A stretch of DNA of 58,260 nt, taken from the NCBI GenBank assembly GCA_003142935.1, contig PLOG01000106.1, forward strand, positions 38,587 to 96,846, written 5' to 3'. The position numbers and the translations under genes were made by a program. Below the pieces are notes generated by a model that saw nothing but the letters and a program-made list of their open reading frames with translations, had not been told where the DNA came from and did no database searches. Positions 17,611 through 27,500 of the stretch are shown in pieces. Source of the stretch: Acidobacteriaceae bacterium (GTDB lineage: Bacteria > Acidobacteriota > Terriglobia > Terriglobales > Acidobacteriaceae). Positions within the stretch are counted from its first letter, which is position 1. Each line of letters starts with the position of its first letter.

Positions 17611-19458
17611 ATGGCTGGCACGCATCAACAGCGAGTGGTATCTGCGCGCGCTTCACTCCCCGGATTTCTCCGGTGGTTCTCTGTGTTTTCACTCTGGAGT
17701 TTCGCTTGGACGGCCATCGTTGTTATGGTGGCCGTCGGAGTGTTGCGCAGACCGGGCTTTTCAGTCATGGCTCAGCAGACCCTGCAAGCTCAAGACGCGA
17801 AATCTCCCCAACAGGCCCCCGTGGAGAACCGGTCGGTACAGCCAGCACCTCCGGTTTCCCAGCAATCCTATATCAAATTTGAAGATGCGATTGATCGCTC
17901 GGGCATCCAGTTCCAGTTGAGGAACAGTGTGAGCCCGCAAAAGTACTACATCGAGACGATGCTGGGGGGCGTTGCCGTCTTCGATTACAACAACGACGGG
18001 CTGCAGGACATTTTTTTCACCAATGGGGCTCAAATCCCTTCGCTCGAAAAATCGGACCCCAGCTTTTACAACCGGCTCTACCGTAACAATGGCGATGGAA
18101 CCTTCACCGACGTGACAGAAAAGGCAGGCGTGAAGGGAGTGGGCTACTCGATGGGAGTGGCCGCCGGAGATTACGACAATGATGGTTTTGTCGACCTCTA
18201 CGTGGTTGGCGTGAATCGCAACCAACTCCTGCACAACAATGGTGACGGGACGTTTACCGATGTGACCGAAAAGGCCGGCGTCAGCGGCGAGATTCCCGGA
18301 GAGGGCAAGCCGTGGGCGGTGGCGGCCGGTTGGTTCGACTATAACAACGACGGGCTACTCGATCTGCTGGTGATCAATTACCTTGACTACAACATCCAAA
18401 CAGCGAAGCCTTGCTCGATTGACGGTGTCCGTACCTATTGCGCTCCAGGAAACTTCAAGGGGACCGCAAACATTCTTTACCGGAATAACGGCGACGGAAC
18501 CTTTACCGACGTTTCCAAGTCATCGCACATCTCGCAATACATCGGCAAAGGCATGGCCCTGGCATTTGCCGATTACGACAACGATGGATTCATGGACGTA
18601 TTTGTCTCCAACGACACCTTCCCGAATTTCCTTTTTCGCAATAACGGCGATGGAACTTTCACTGACGTTGCCCTGGAGGCGGGCGTTGCATACACCGCAA
18701 ACGGGGGTGTTGTGGCTGGAATGGGAGCGGATTTCCGCGATCTGGATAACGATGGACTTCCGGACATATTTCATACGGCAATGTACGGAAACACTTTTCC
18801 CATTTACAGAAATAACGGCGGACAGTTTGAAGAAATGACCGAGGTTGCCGGAATAACCGCATTCAGCCGCCGCATGACGGCATGGGGCACCGGCGCATTC
18901 GATTTCGATAACGATGGACTGAAGGATTTATTTGCAGCGGGCGGCGCCATTCTCGACAACGAAATGGAGGTGCTGCATCGGCCCACGAAGATTCCCAACG
19001 GATTGTTGCGCAACATGGGCAACTTCAAGTTCAGCGACGTCAGTTCAACGGCCGGAGCCGCTTTCATCGATCCGCGGTCTCATCGCGGGGCAGCATTTGG
19101 CGATTTCAACAACGACGGGAAGATCGATATCGTAGTCTCGACGCTGAATGACAGACCGCAGTTATTCCTGAATCGCACGTCGAATTCAAATCACTGGATC
19201 TTGCTCAACCTGGTGGGAACCAAAGATAACCGGGATGGGTTGGGAACAAAAATCAAAATCACAACCTCGGAGGGCGTGCAGTATAACGAGGCCACAACAG
19301 CTGTCGGCTACAGTTCGTCGAGTGATAAGCGTGTCCACTTTGGATTGGGCAAGGCGACGACGATCGACAAGATTGAGCTCTGGTGGCCAACGGGAGTGAA
19401 ACAAACTCTGACCAACGTCAGAGCCGACCAGGTTCTCACCATCGTGGAGGGACGATAG
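17611..19458 (+). CDS. CRTAC1/UnbV family secreted protein with FG-GAP repeats (I)
   Basis: A 615-residue exported protein. A membrane helix at about 30-46 serves as signal or anchor. From about residue 90 come seven or so FG-GAP/VCBS blades with calcium-loop motifs such as DYNNDG, DYDNDG and DLDNDG, predicting a seven-bladed propeller, alternating with RNNGDGTFTDV strands. The C-terminal ASPIC/UnbV domain (about 525-600) includes DGLGTKI, SSDKRVHFGLG and IELWWPTG. Function is unknown; relatives occur in secreted or surface proteins of Acidobacteria and Planctomycetes and in animal cartilage protein CRTAC1. It faces its paralogue, with only 30 bases between stop codons, inside an alpha-galactosidase/TonB locus. 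Confidence 0.9.
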   Translation: MAGTHQQRVVSARASLPGFLRWFSVFSLWSFAWTAIVVMVAVGVLRRPGFSVMAQQTLQAQDAKSPQQAPVENRSVQPAPPVSQQSYIKFEDAIDRSGIQFQLRNSVSPQKYYIETMLGGVAVFDYNNDGLQDIFFTNGAQIPSLEKSDPSFYNRLYRNNGDGTFTDVTEKAGVKGVGYSMGVAAGDYDNDGFVDLYVVGVNRNQLLHNNGDGTFTDVTEKAGVSGEIPGEGKPWAVAAGWFDYNNDGLLDLLVINYLDYNIQTAKPCSIDGVRTYCAPGNFKGTANILYRNNGDGTFTDVSKSSHISQYIGKGMALAFADYDNDGFMDVFVSNDTFPNFLFRNNGDGTFTDVALEAGVAYTANGGVVAGMGADFRDLDNDGLPDIFHTAMYGNTFPIYRNNGGQFEEMTEVAGITAFSRRMTAWGTGAFDFDNDGLKDLFAAGGAILDNEMEVLHRPTKIPNGLLRNMGNFKFSDVSSTAGAAFIDPRSHRGAAFGDFNNDGKIDIVVSTLNDRPQLFLNRTSNSNHWILLNLVGTKDNRDGLGTKIKITTSEGVQYNEATTAVGYSSSSDKRVHFGLGKATTIDKIELWWPTGVKQTLTNVRADQVLTIVEGR

Positions 19459-19488
19459 TTTCTCCATGTGCCGTGCGAAATCGCGGTG

Positions 19489-21264
19489 TTATCCGGTATG
19501 CACTGGGGCTGGTTCCGGCTCATCTACCTTCATGATCCGATCAATCGCCGGACGATCGATCCGCTGTACGATCCGGCTTGGCCATCGGATCTCGACGTGG
19601 GCGATCTCAGTTTCCGCGCCCAGCCCGAAGTGCACCCTCCGATCGCCGGATGACATGAACCCAACGCTTGTCGTCACATGGTTGTAGAGTGTTCTCCCTG
19701 AGGCCGTCACCACTTTGATTGACGCGCCGATCGCGCTTCGATTGCTGGTGGCGCCGCGCAAGTCGAACATGATCCAGTGATTCTTCACCAGAGCGTTGTT
19801 CATAAGAATGCGCGGCTTCTCGCCGAGGGACGTCACTACCAGATCGAGGAAGCCGTCATTGTTCAGATCGACAAAAGCAGATCCCCGCTGAAAACCGATA
19901 AAGCCGAAATCCGGGCCCATATCGCCGGTTACATCTTTCAGCAATTTGCCGTCTGCATTCGCAAACATCGTGTCGTGCTGCTTGGCCGAAGCGCTTAGAT
20001 TGTCCACGTCGCCGTTCGCGGAGTAGATGTCTTTCCATCCATCGTTGTTGTAGTCGATGAAGCCAATGCTCCACCCGGACAGGTTGCGGCTTAGCGATCC
20101 GAGCTTTGAGGGCCAGGTTATGTCGCTGAACGATTTGCCGCCCTGGTTCTTCATCAACCCAAAGACCTGACCGGAAAGATCGTTGTAGACGATATCCACC
20201 CAGCCGTCATTGTCGAAGTCCCTGGCATCGGAACCCATACCGGAGACGGAGGATCCCTGGCTATTGTAGGCAACTCCGAATTCCAATCCGCTTTCCTTGA
20301 ACGTGCCGTTACCCTGGTTGAGGAAGAGGAAGTTCGGTTCCGTATCGTTGGCTACAAAAACATCCATGAATCCATCGCCGTTGAAATCGGCAATCGAAAT
20401 GCCCATACCCTTACCCAGCGCTGAGCCGATGCCCGAGGCCTCAGTAACATCTTCAAAGCGGCCGTGGCCCAGGTTGCGGTAAAGTCTGGATGCGACACTC
20501 TTGTAAACCGTGGGACTGCAGTACTCATCCCGTCCCGGAGCCATGAAACATTCCTTGTCTGTGTCCGGAGTCCAGGTCGTGTAATTGGTGACGAGCAGAT
20601 CCAGCCGTCCGTCGTTATCGTAGTCGAACCATGCGGCGCCTACGCTCAATACATTTTCCGGCTTGTGGTCCAGACCGGAACCGGCGGTGACATCGGCGAA
20701 AGTTCCGTCACCGTTGTTGTGATAGAGGGTATTGCTGCCGGCATTGCAGATAAAAATATCGTCGCAACCGTCGTTGTCGTAATCGGCGACAGCCACGCCA
20801 AAGCAAAAACCCAGATTCCTGCCCTCAAGACCGGCCTTTGCGGTCACGTCTTCGAAGGTGCCGTCGCCCCTGTTGCGCAGAAGGCAGTTAAAGAATTCAG
20901 GGGCGGTCTTCTTCAACTCCGGCAGCTTGGCTCCGTTCGTGAAAAACAGATCCATGAAGCCGTCGTTGTTGTAGTCGATTGCGGCCACGCCTCCGCACAT
21001 GGGCTGAGGGAAGTACTTCCTGCCCGTGAAGTCGTTGTTAGATTTATAGGAAAAATGGGAGCGGTCCGCGACGTTTGTAAACCAGAACGGGTTCGCCTTG
21101 ACCGGCGCATTCTCAGCGCGCGATTCCAGGGCACCCCCGCTCCGGAACTCGCCAGGAGTTTGAAACACGCGAGCGAGTTCGCGGGCGAGCGCACTTCGCG
21201 GAACCATAGACGCAAGTGCCGCGGCACACGCAGACAGGACGGATCTACGGGTCATTTGAGACAT
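19489..21264 (-). CDS. CRTAC1/UnbV family secreted protein with FG-GAP repeats (II)
   Basis: A 591-residue paralogue of the neighbouring protein. It starts MSQMTRRSVLSACAAALA, a twin-arginine-like signal (RRSVL followed by a hydrophobic core and an Ala-x-Ala-type site), so it may be exported folded, unlike its partner. Blades with DYNNDG, DYDNDG, DFNGDG and DFDNDG calcium loops cover about 75-500. The ASPIC/UnbV domain (about 505-580) has NRSAIGASIKV, SSGDRRVHFGLG and IRWPSRIVQ. No SD precedes the ATG. The two paralogues differ in export signal and are clearly not recent duplicates. Role unknown; it may bind glycans or calcium at the cell surface. Confidence 0.9.
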   Translation of the reverse strand: MSQMTRRSVLSACAAALASMVPRSALARELARVFQTPGEFRSGGALESRAENAPVKANPFWFTNVADRSHFSYKSNNDFTGRKYFPQPMCGGVAAIDYNNDGFMDLFFTNGAKLPELKKTAPEFFNCLLRNRGDGTFEDVTAKAGLEGRNLGFCFGVAVADYDNDGCDDIFICNAGSNTLYHNNGDGTFADVTAGSGLDHKPENVLSVGAAWFDYDNDGRLDLLVTNYTTWTPDTDKECFMAPGRDEYCSPTVYKSVASRLYRNLGHGRFEDVTEASGIGSALGKGMGISIADFNGDGFMDVFVANDTEPNFLFLNQGNGTFKESGLEFGVAYNSQGSSVSGMGSDARDFDNDGWVDIVYNDLSGQVFGLMKNQGGKSFSDITWPSKLGSLSRNLSGWSIGFIDYNNDGWKDIYSANGDVDNLSASAKQHDTMFANADGKLLKDVTGDMGPDFGFIGFQRGSAFVDLNNDGFLDLVVTSLGEKPRILMNNALVKNHWIMFDLRGATSNRSAIGASIKVVTASGRTLYNHVTTSVGFMSSGDRRVHFGLGAETEIAHVEIRWPSRIVQRIDRPAIDRIMKVDEPEPAPVHTG

Positions 21265-21511
21265 ATTGCAGTGAAATCGAGCGGCGCGGAACGCATGGAA
21301 TACTCCTGATGGTGAACGAATTCTAACATTGCAATTGGGCCCGGCACGAGGGCGGGTATAGGTGCGGGTTTCATCCCTGCGGGGACATGTATGTCCTGCG
21401 CTCGCACGCCTGTCGGGAAGCGTACAGTCACTCAGGATATCAGGTCACCGGAGTTGGTCCAGAATTCCAGGGGCGGCTCAAAGAAAGCGGTATGCGGTAT
21501 GATTTCGAGGT

Positions 21512-23770
21512 ATGGAACATGAGGCCACAGCCGCGGTTGAGATCGGGAGGTCTGGTTCTGTTGCGCAGGTGAAACGTTTTACATTTGGAATTTTCGAGGC
21601 CGATCTCTCAACAGGAGAGTTGAAGAGGTCGGGCCGCAGAATTCCCCTCCAGGGTCAACCTTTCAGGGTATTGGAAGCGCTGCTGGAGAAGCCGGGACAA
21701 TTGGTCACCAGGCAGGAACTTCAATTGAAGGTGTGGGGATCGGATGTTGTTGTCGATTTTGAGCATGGACTTGGAAACGCCATCAAGAAGATCCGCGATG
21801 CCATTGGAGATTCCGCGGAGAATCCGCGCTTCATCGAGACCATAGCGGGGCGTGGATTTCGATTCATTGCTCCTGTCGCTACACTTCCTGGATCGGCTGA
21901 GCCGCCTGTTGGGGAACTGATTGAGAAGGCGCACAGCGTCCAGGCGATCTCAACCAATACAGATACTCCTAGGACCGCCGCAGACCCCGATCGATTGGTC
22001 CAAAGAAAAAAGGCCTTTCCTGGTCATGGAATTCAAAGTCTCTCCTGGTTTCTTGCAGGTCTTTTAAGCGCCATGATTCTTGGAGTGGTAGGCCTAAAGG
22101 AACTGCTGGATAGACGTTTGCCGATCCTGCCTCGCATTTCGCAGGTGTCTCTCGATGGCGAAGTCTATCCGCAGAGCTTCAGGTCCGCGGAGACTCTTTC
22201 TCCTCTAGCTGTCGACTATGGACGAATCTTCTCGTCTTCGATCAATCAGAGCAGTATCGTTATCTCCGAAACGGACGTGGACACAGGCCGGTCACGGGAA
22301 ATGAACCTCCCCGCAGAGGTCCAAGGGCCGGAAATCGATGACATTTCGCCAGACGGAACCAATTTATTGGTTCGCAGCCATTCCGGCGTCGAGTTGCAAG
22401 AGTCGGAGGAGCCTCTCTGGGTAATACCCACCAACGGAGGATCGGCTTTCCGCATCGGCGACATTCTGGCCCATGACGCGACCTGGTTTCCCGACGGAAA
22501 GAGAATTCTTTATGCGACCGAAAATCGCCTGGAAACAGTGCCGCTGGAAGGCGGACCCTCCAAACTTCTAGCTCTAGTTCCGGGGCGGCCCTCTTGGCTT
22601 CGGTGGTCTCCCGACGGCAAATTGCTTCGCTTCACAATCGTGGATCTCCAAGGAGACAAATACTCCCTTTGGGAGTTGCGCGCAGACGAACATGTTGCGC
22701 ACCGTTTGTTCTTTGCTCCAAAGGCTCTTGAAAACGTATGCTGCGGCATCTGGACTTCGGATGGCAAGTTCTTCGTTTTGCAAAGCACGTATCAAGGCGA
22801 ATCGGATCTTTGGGAGTTGAGAGGGAACTCGACTGAACGAGCCTTGCAAATCACGAATGGCCCGCTGAATTACACATCGCCGGCAGCAGGACGCGACGGA
22901 CAGATTTTCCTTCAAGGAGTGGACTCCGTCGCTCCCGTCGAAGAGCAAGAATTCGATCCCTCACAAATGAGGTTTCTATCTCGAACAGACTTCCTCCAGG
23001 AGGCGGTTAGAATCGTCTTCTCTCTAGACCATCAGTGGGTGGCCTGGACGGATGTTCGCGGCCATCTCTGGCGGGCGCGAGTCGATGGCACTGAAAAGCT
23101 GCAATTAACCTCTGATTCGATCCTGGTCCTAAATGCATCATGGTCGACGGATAATCGCACGCTCGCCATCATGGCGAAGTATCCAAATCAAGGCTGGCAG
23201 ATTTTCTGGATCAGTCAGAGTGGAGGTAAGCCGGAATATATATTACCCCCGAATGAGCAGGCGATCGGAGATCCGAATTTCTCTCCCGATGGAAAGTCCC
23301 TGGCATTCGGAGGACTGCCCATTCTGATGGGTGGAGATAGCAGCAATCATCCGCCAATCCGAGTCCTGGATCTAAAGACAAAGCGTATTGAGGATCTGCC
23401 CGACTCCGCAGACATGTTCAGCCCAAGATGGTCTCCGGATGGCCGATATATTGCGGCCTTAACCTTAGATCAGCAAGATCTGATGCTGTATGACATTGCG
23501 AAACGGTCATGGAAAGTTGTTGCAAAGATCTCCGTGTCCGACCCATTATGGAGTCCAGATGGCAAGTCTTTATTTTTCTACGCTAGCGTCAGCAAGAGCC
23601 GTCCAATTTACCAAATAGGTATCCCAAACCTGAAAGTCCGACAGATTTACCGCGCGGACTGCGGACATCACAACTGCATTTTGTCGGGGATTTCACCCGA
23701 CAACCGGCCACTAATTCGCATGGATTTGCGACGTTCAAATATCTTCAGCATCGATTTGGGCCGCAATTGA
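21512..23770 (+). CDS. One-component regulator: winged helix, membrane helix, TolB-like propeller
   Basis: 752 residues. An OmpR/CadC-type winged-helix DNA-binding domain fills about 22-115 (RFTFGIFEADLSTGELKRSG ... FIETIAGRGFRFIAPV). One membrane helix lies near 173-195. The rest is a periplasmic domain of WD40-like/PD40 repeats, with DGTNLLVRS, PDGKRILYA, SPDGKLLRF, SPDGKSLAF, SPDGRYIAA and SPDGKSLFF. This matches acidobacterial CadC-like regulators, in which the propeller is taken to sense an extracytoplasmic cue and the tethered DNA-binding domain acts directly. It points toward the TonB receptor gene and is the obvious candidate controller of the locus. The start is uncertain; a GTG 19 codons later sits immediately before the winged-helix domain. 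Confidence 0.88.
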   Translation: MEHEATAAVEIGRSGSVAQVKRFTFGIFEADLSTGELKRSGRRIPLQGQPFRVLEALLEKPGQLVTRQELQLKVWGSDVVVDFEHGLGNAIKKIRDAIGDSAENPRFIETIAGRGFRFIAPVATLPGSAEPPVGELIEKAHSVQAISTNTDTPRTAADPDRLVQRKKAFPGHGIQSLSWFLAGLLSAMILGVVGLKELLDRRLPILPRISQVSLDGEVYPQSFRSAETLSPLAVDYGRIFSSSINQSSIVISETDVDTGRSREMNLPAEVQGPEIDDISPDGTNLLVRSHSGVELQESEEPLWVIPTNGGSAFRIGDILAHDATWFPDGKRILYATENRLETVPLEGGPSKLLALVPGRPSWLRWSPDGKLLRFTIVDLQGDKYSLWELRADEHVAHRLFFAPKALENVCCGIWTSDGKFFVLQSTYQGESDLWELRGNSTERALQITNGPLNYTSPAAGRDGQIFLQGVDSVAPVEEQEFDPSQMRFLSRTDFLQEAVRIVFSLDHQWVAWTDVRGHLWRARVDGTEKLQLTSDSILVLNASWSTDNRTLAIMAKYPNQGWQIFWISQSGGKPEYILPPNEQAIGDPNFSPDGKSLAFGGLPILMGGDSSNHPPIRVLDLKTKRIEDLPDSADMFSPRWSPDGRYIAALTLDQQDLMLYDIAKRSWKVVAKISVSDPLWSPDGKSLFFYASVSKSRPIYQIGIPNLKVRQIYRADCGHHNCILSGISPDNRPLIRMDLRRSNIFSIDLGRN

Positions 23771-24527
23771 CCCACCCGTCGTCAGGCATGATTTGACTGG
23801 TTGACCATGTGGGTTGTTCTGCCGCAAATCGCGGATAGGATCCGATGCCGCGGATCGACTGCCGAAACTGAATTCGCGATTCGGAAAACTCACCTTCCTG
23901 TCTACAACTCTCCTGACCGATAGTCCATAAAGTGCACGAGGAATCTCTGCGATCGAAGGCTTGAGCCGCTTTTTCATTCCAAATCTGCCCTTCCGCCGAA
24001 GTACATTCGCGCGTAAATAAAAGTCCGCAAACGGTTTATCTGGCTATACAAGTCAGAGCTTGAAAGGGACTAGAAGTTAACTGGCGGTGATTGCCAATGC
24101 CGAGATGACCGCGCTACAAACAACCCGCGTCTTCAAGAGCTCGTTGGCTGTTTCCTATTAAGAACGAGTCGAGATGGAGGCCTAGGCATGAATGTAACCG
24201 TTTCCAACGCGGGGAGCCCATTTCTTCAACTGGGAAAAGCTTTTTTTCCCGCAATGCCGGATCAACTGTGGACCGGATTTACCAAGCATGGGTTGGCGTG
24301 AAGTTTTTGCTGTTTTGTACCTTTGCCGGCTACGGCCAACCCACACGATGCAACACATTTGAAGTTGACGATAGGAGTTTCCGCCGAGACTTTGCGGCTA
24401 AGAGCGAGCTGTAACGGTTTACGGCTCAATCGCGGGGGCCGAAGTTGTCTTTCGGCCTTTAGGCAATGTGAACTGCTCTCAGAGAGAATCTCTCAGAGAG
24501 CAACTACCAATTCTTCAGGGAGGCACT
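23771..24527. other. Long leader/promoter region of the TonB receptor
   Basis: About 750 bases with no convincing gene. An inverted repeat GGGTTGGC / GCCAACCC spans about 24291-24344, and a short hairpin element (24476-24500) lies just before the ribosome binding site. The length suggests a regulated promoter and an untranslated leader for the receptor gene. Confidence 0.5.
24476..24500 (+). promoter_or_regulatory. Paired CTCTCAGAGAG motif, possible leader hairpin or operator
   Basis: The 11-base motif CTCTCAGAGAG, itself a palindrome, occurs twice, separated by AAT. In RNA the inner GAGAG and CTCTC and the outer CTCTC and GAGAG can pair around the AAT loop with one A-A mismatch. It ends about 15 bases before the GGGAGG ribosome binding site (24518-24523) of the TonB receptor gene, so it could control translation or bind a protein. 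Function is inference. Confidence 0.4.
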
Positions 24528-27500
24528 ATGCAGAAAAGACAGTCAGAGATAATGAATTGCCTGCTCCTTGCGCTTCTTGGGATGTTTTTGTTCGCTACAT
24601 CCCACCGAAGCTACGGACAGGATATCAACGCCACGCTTAGCGGCACTGTGACAGATCCGAGCGGCGCGGTGGTTCCAGGCGCCAAGCTCACCCTGGTGAA
24701 CGAAGGGACTGGTTTTCAATTCAGTTATGTTTCAGATTCGGCCGGAGAGTACAGCTTCGGTAACCTTACCCCAGGAAAATACGACCTCACGGTTACTGTG
24801 ACTGGCTTCAAGGAAGTGAGCCAGAAAGGCATTGAGCTGTTGGTGGCCCAGCGAGGGCATTCGGATGTTCACCTCACGGTCGGCCAGACGGATCAGACGG
24901 TCGAAGTCAGTGCCGATACTTCACTGATCAACTTCGAAACACAGACCCTGGAAGGCGGCGTCAGCCCGGAAACGCTGCAGGCGCTTCCACTGGTGGTTTC
25001 AGGCGCGCCTCGCTCCTCGGTTGCCATTGCGACGATGATGCCGGGCGTTACCTCTGCCGGGGGCAACAACGCCTTTAACGCACGCATTAACGGCGGCATC
25101 ATCACCGGAGACGAAGCCATCGTCGATGGCGTGACCACTTCGGAAGGCTTCATGAACCAGAGCGGCATGGTCGCTCTGCAGACCGACTTCGGCATGTCCC
25201 CCGACATCACCTCCGAAGTCCACATTCTGACGGCCAACTACGACGCCCAGTATGGAAACTCAACTTCCGGTCAGCTCATCATTCAGACCAAGGGCGGCAG
25301 TGAGCAATTCCATGGCGGCGGATACGAGTACATCCGCAACGACTTCTTCAACGCAATCCAATACGGCAACTCGAAGCGTCCCCCCGATAAGGAAAACGAC
25401 TTCGGCACCTATGTTGGCGGCCCTTGGTATGTTCCCGGCTTCCATGGCGCCAATTCGTTTTTCAAGGGCTACTTCTATTTCAACTGGGAAGGCTTCCAGG
25501 ATCACGGTGGCGCGGTTTCCGCCAATGATACGATCGCTTCAACCAACGCCCGCGCCGGAAACTTCAGTGGCTGGGGCAGTCAGATATGGTACCCGAACGA
25601 TCCAGCCAAGTATGGCGTGCTGGCTGGCCAGAAGGTAGATGCTTCCGGCCTGGGCCACAACGTGATCGATCCCAGGTTTGAGGACTCGATTGCCAAGGCC
25701 TGGATGGCTGCTTTGCCGACTCCGACCAGCGGTGGCGAACTGAACAACTACTACGTTCCTATATCCGGACAGGGCTCGCTGACTAACAGCGAAAATGTCT
25801 ACTTCGCCCGCGCCGACCTCAACATCGGGGCAAAGGATCACCTCTACTACACCTACTGGTGGCAATACAGCGGCATCAACACGCAGAGCGACCTTCCTAT
25901 CGCGCTGTCCAACGCCGGCCCCGCCAGCCCTGAGAACGCGCCCATTCAGCGTTTCAACTGGGAACATACGTTGAACAACAAGATGACCAACCACTTCAGC
26001 TTTGGTTATCTGAACCGCAACGAAGGCTATTACCAGCTCGACAGAGCTTCGACCCTGCCGAAGGTTCCGGGCGTTTCCAGCACTAAGGACATGCCGGCCA
26101 TGACCTTCAGCAACTACACGGGGTTGGGCTCGACCCGCCCGGCCGACTCAAGCGAAGATCTGACCACGCGCGGAACCTACGGCCTGAACGATGTTTTCAC
26201 CGCGGTCTTCGGCAAGCACACGCTGAAGGGCGGATTCGAGTGGAAGAAAGCAGGCACCAGCATCCATAACGGCTCCACCCTCGGCGGCACGTTCGGCTTC
26301 GCAGAGGATACGACGGGCAATACCGCAACCGGCGACACTGGCGACGACATGGCTTCCTTCTACCTGGGCGCGGTTTCGGGTGCCTCCACAAACTACTACA
26401 ACGTGCTAGCAGAGTACCCGCGGCAGTATGGCTATGCGGCGCACTTCGGCGACGAGTGGCGCGTGAGCCCCAAACTGATTGCCAACCTCAGCGTTCGCTG
26501 GGATTACATCACACCGTTTGCCGAAAAGTTCAACAACCTGTCGTTCTTCGATCCGAATGGAGCGAACCCCGGCGCCATTAGTACAATAACGGGCAAGCCC
26601 CTCGCCGGCCGTCTCGCCTACGCGGGAACGAAGTGGGGAGCGGCGAGCTATGGCGCACCCTATCCGGAAGTTCCCTTCAAGAACGCATGGGCGCCGCGCG
26701 TTGGCTTTGCCTACACCCTCGACGAGAAAACCGTCGTTCGCGCCGGCTACGGCATCTACTACGCCCAGGCCTTCTATCCCGGATGGGATGGCGGCATGAG
26801 CCAGGACGGCTTCAACAAGACGGTGTCGCTCAATGAAACGACCGCAGGCTCATTCAAGGTGCCGGCCCTCTATCTTCAAAACGGCATTTCGGCAGCGCAA
26901 ACCGGATCGACGGCCAGCACCATCAGCTCGACGTTCGACAATGGCGGGAATTCGCCCAAGTATCGCCCGCTCGATGGCAACAAGCGGCCATACTCGCAGA
27001 TGTGGAGTCTGACGTTGGAACGGCAACTGCCAGCCAAGTTCTTCCTTCAGGTCTCCTATGTGGGCACAAAGGGTACGCACCTGCCTTCAGCCTTGAGCCC
27101 GCTGAATGTTCTCAATCCAAACGACCCGACTGTTCAGGCGCTCGGCGACCACCTGAAGGACAACTTCACTGCCAACCAGACTACGTTGGACGGCGTCTCG
27201 CAGCCCTATGCTGGTTGGGCTTCGCAGATGACTTCCTGCTCTGCCTCGGTGGCCCAGGCGCTGCTGCCCTATCCGATGATTTGCGGCAACCTACAGGGGC
27301 AGAACGAGGAGCATGCAACCTCGATTTACAGCTCATTCCAGGCCAAGGTGGAACGTCGCATGTCCCATGGACTCTATGTCCTGGGGACAATGACGGTTCA
27401 GAAGATGTACACGGATGGGTCGGATACGGTGCAGTCCGGCAACGTCACTGGAGCGGGTAACCAGGGCAACGACGGGCAATTCTCGCCGTTCAATGAGAAG

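Noticed and set aside
17940..19130. Short recurring DNA words (GACAACGATGG-like), considered as a CRISPR or minisatellite
   Set aside because: They encode FG-GAP calcium loops in frame, with irregular spacing and no conserved direct-repeat/spacer structure.
20464..21309. Plus-strand frame opposite the second CRTAC gene with VVVV-type runs
   Set aside because: The runs are the reverse of repeated Asp-Asn-Asp calcium loops; not a real protein.
24323..24640. Open frame of 105 codons in the TonB receptor leader
   Set aside because: No SD, basic random composition, and it overlaps the receptor start in another frame.
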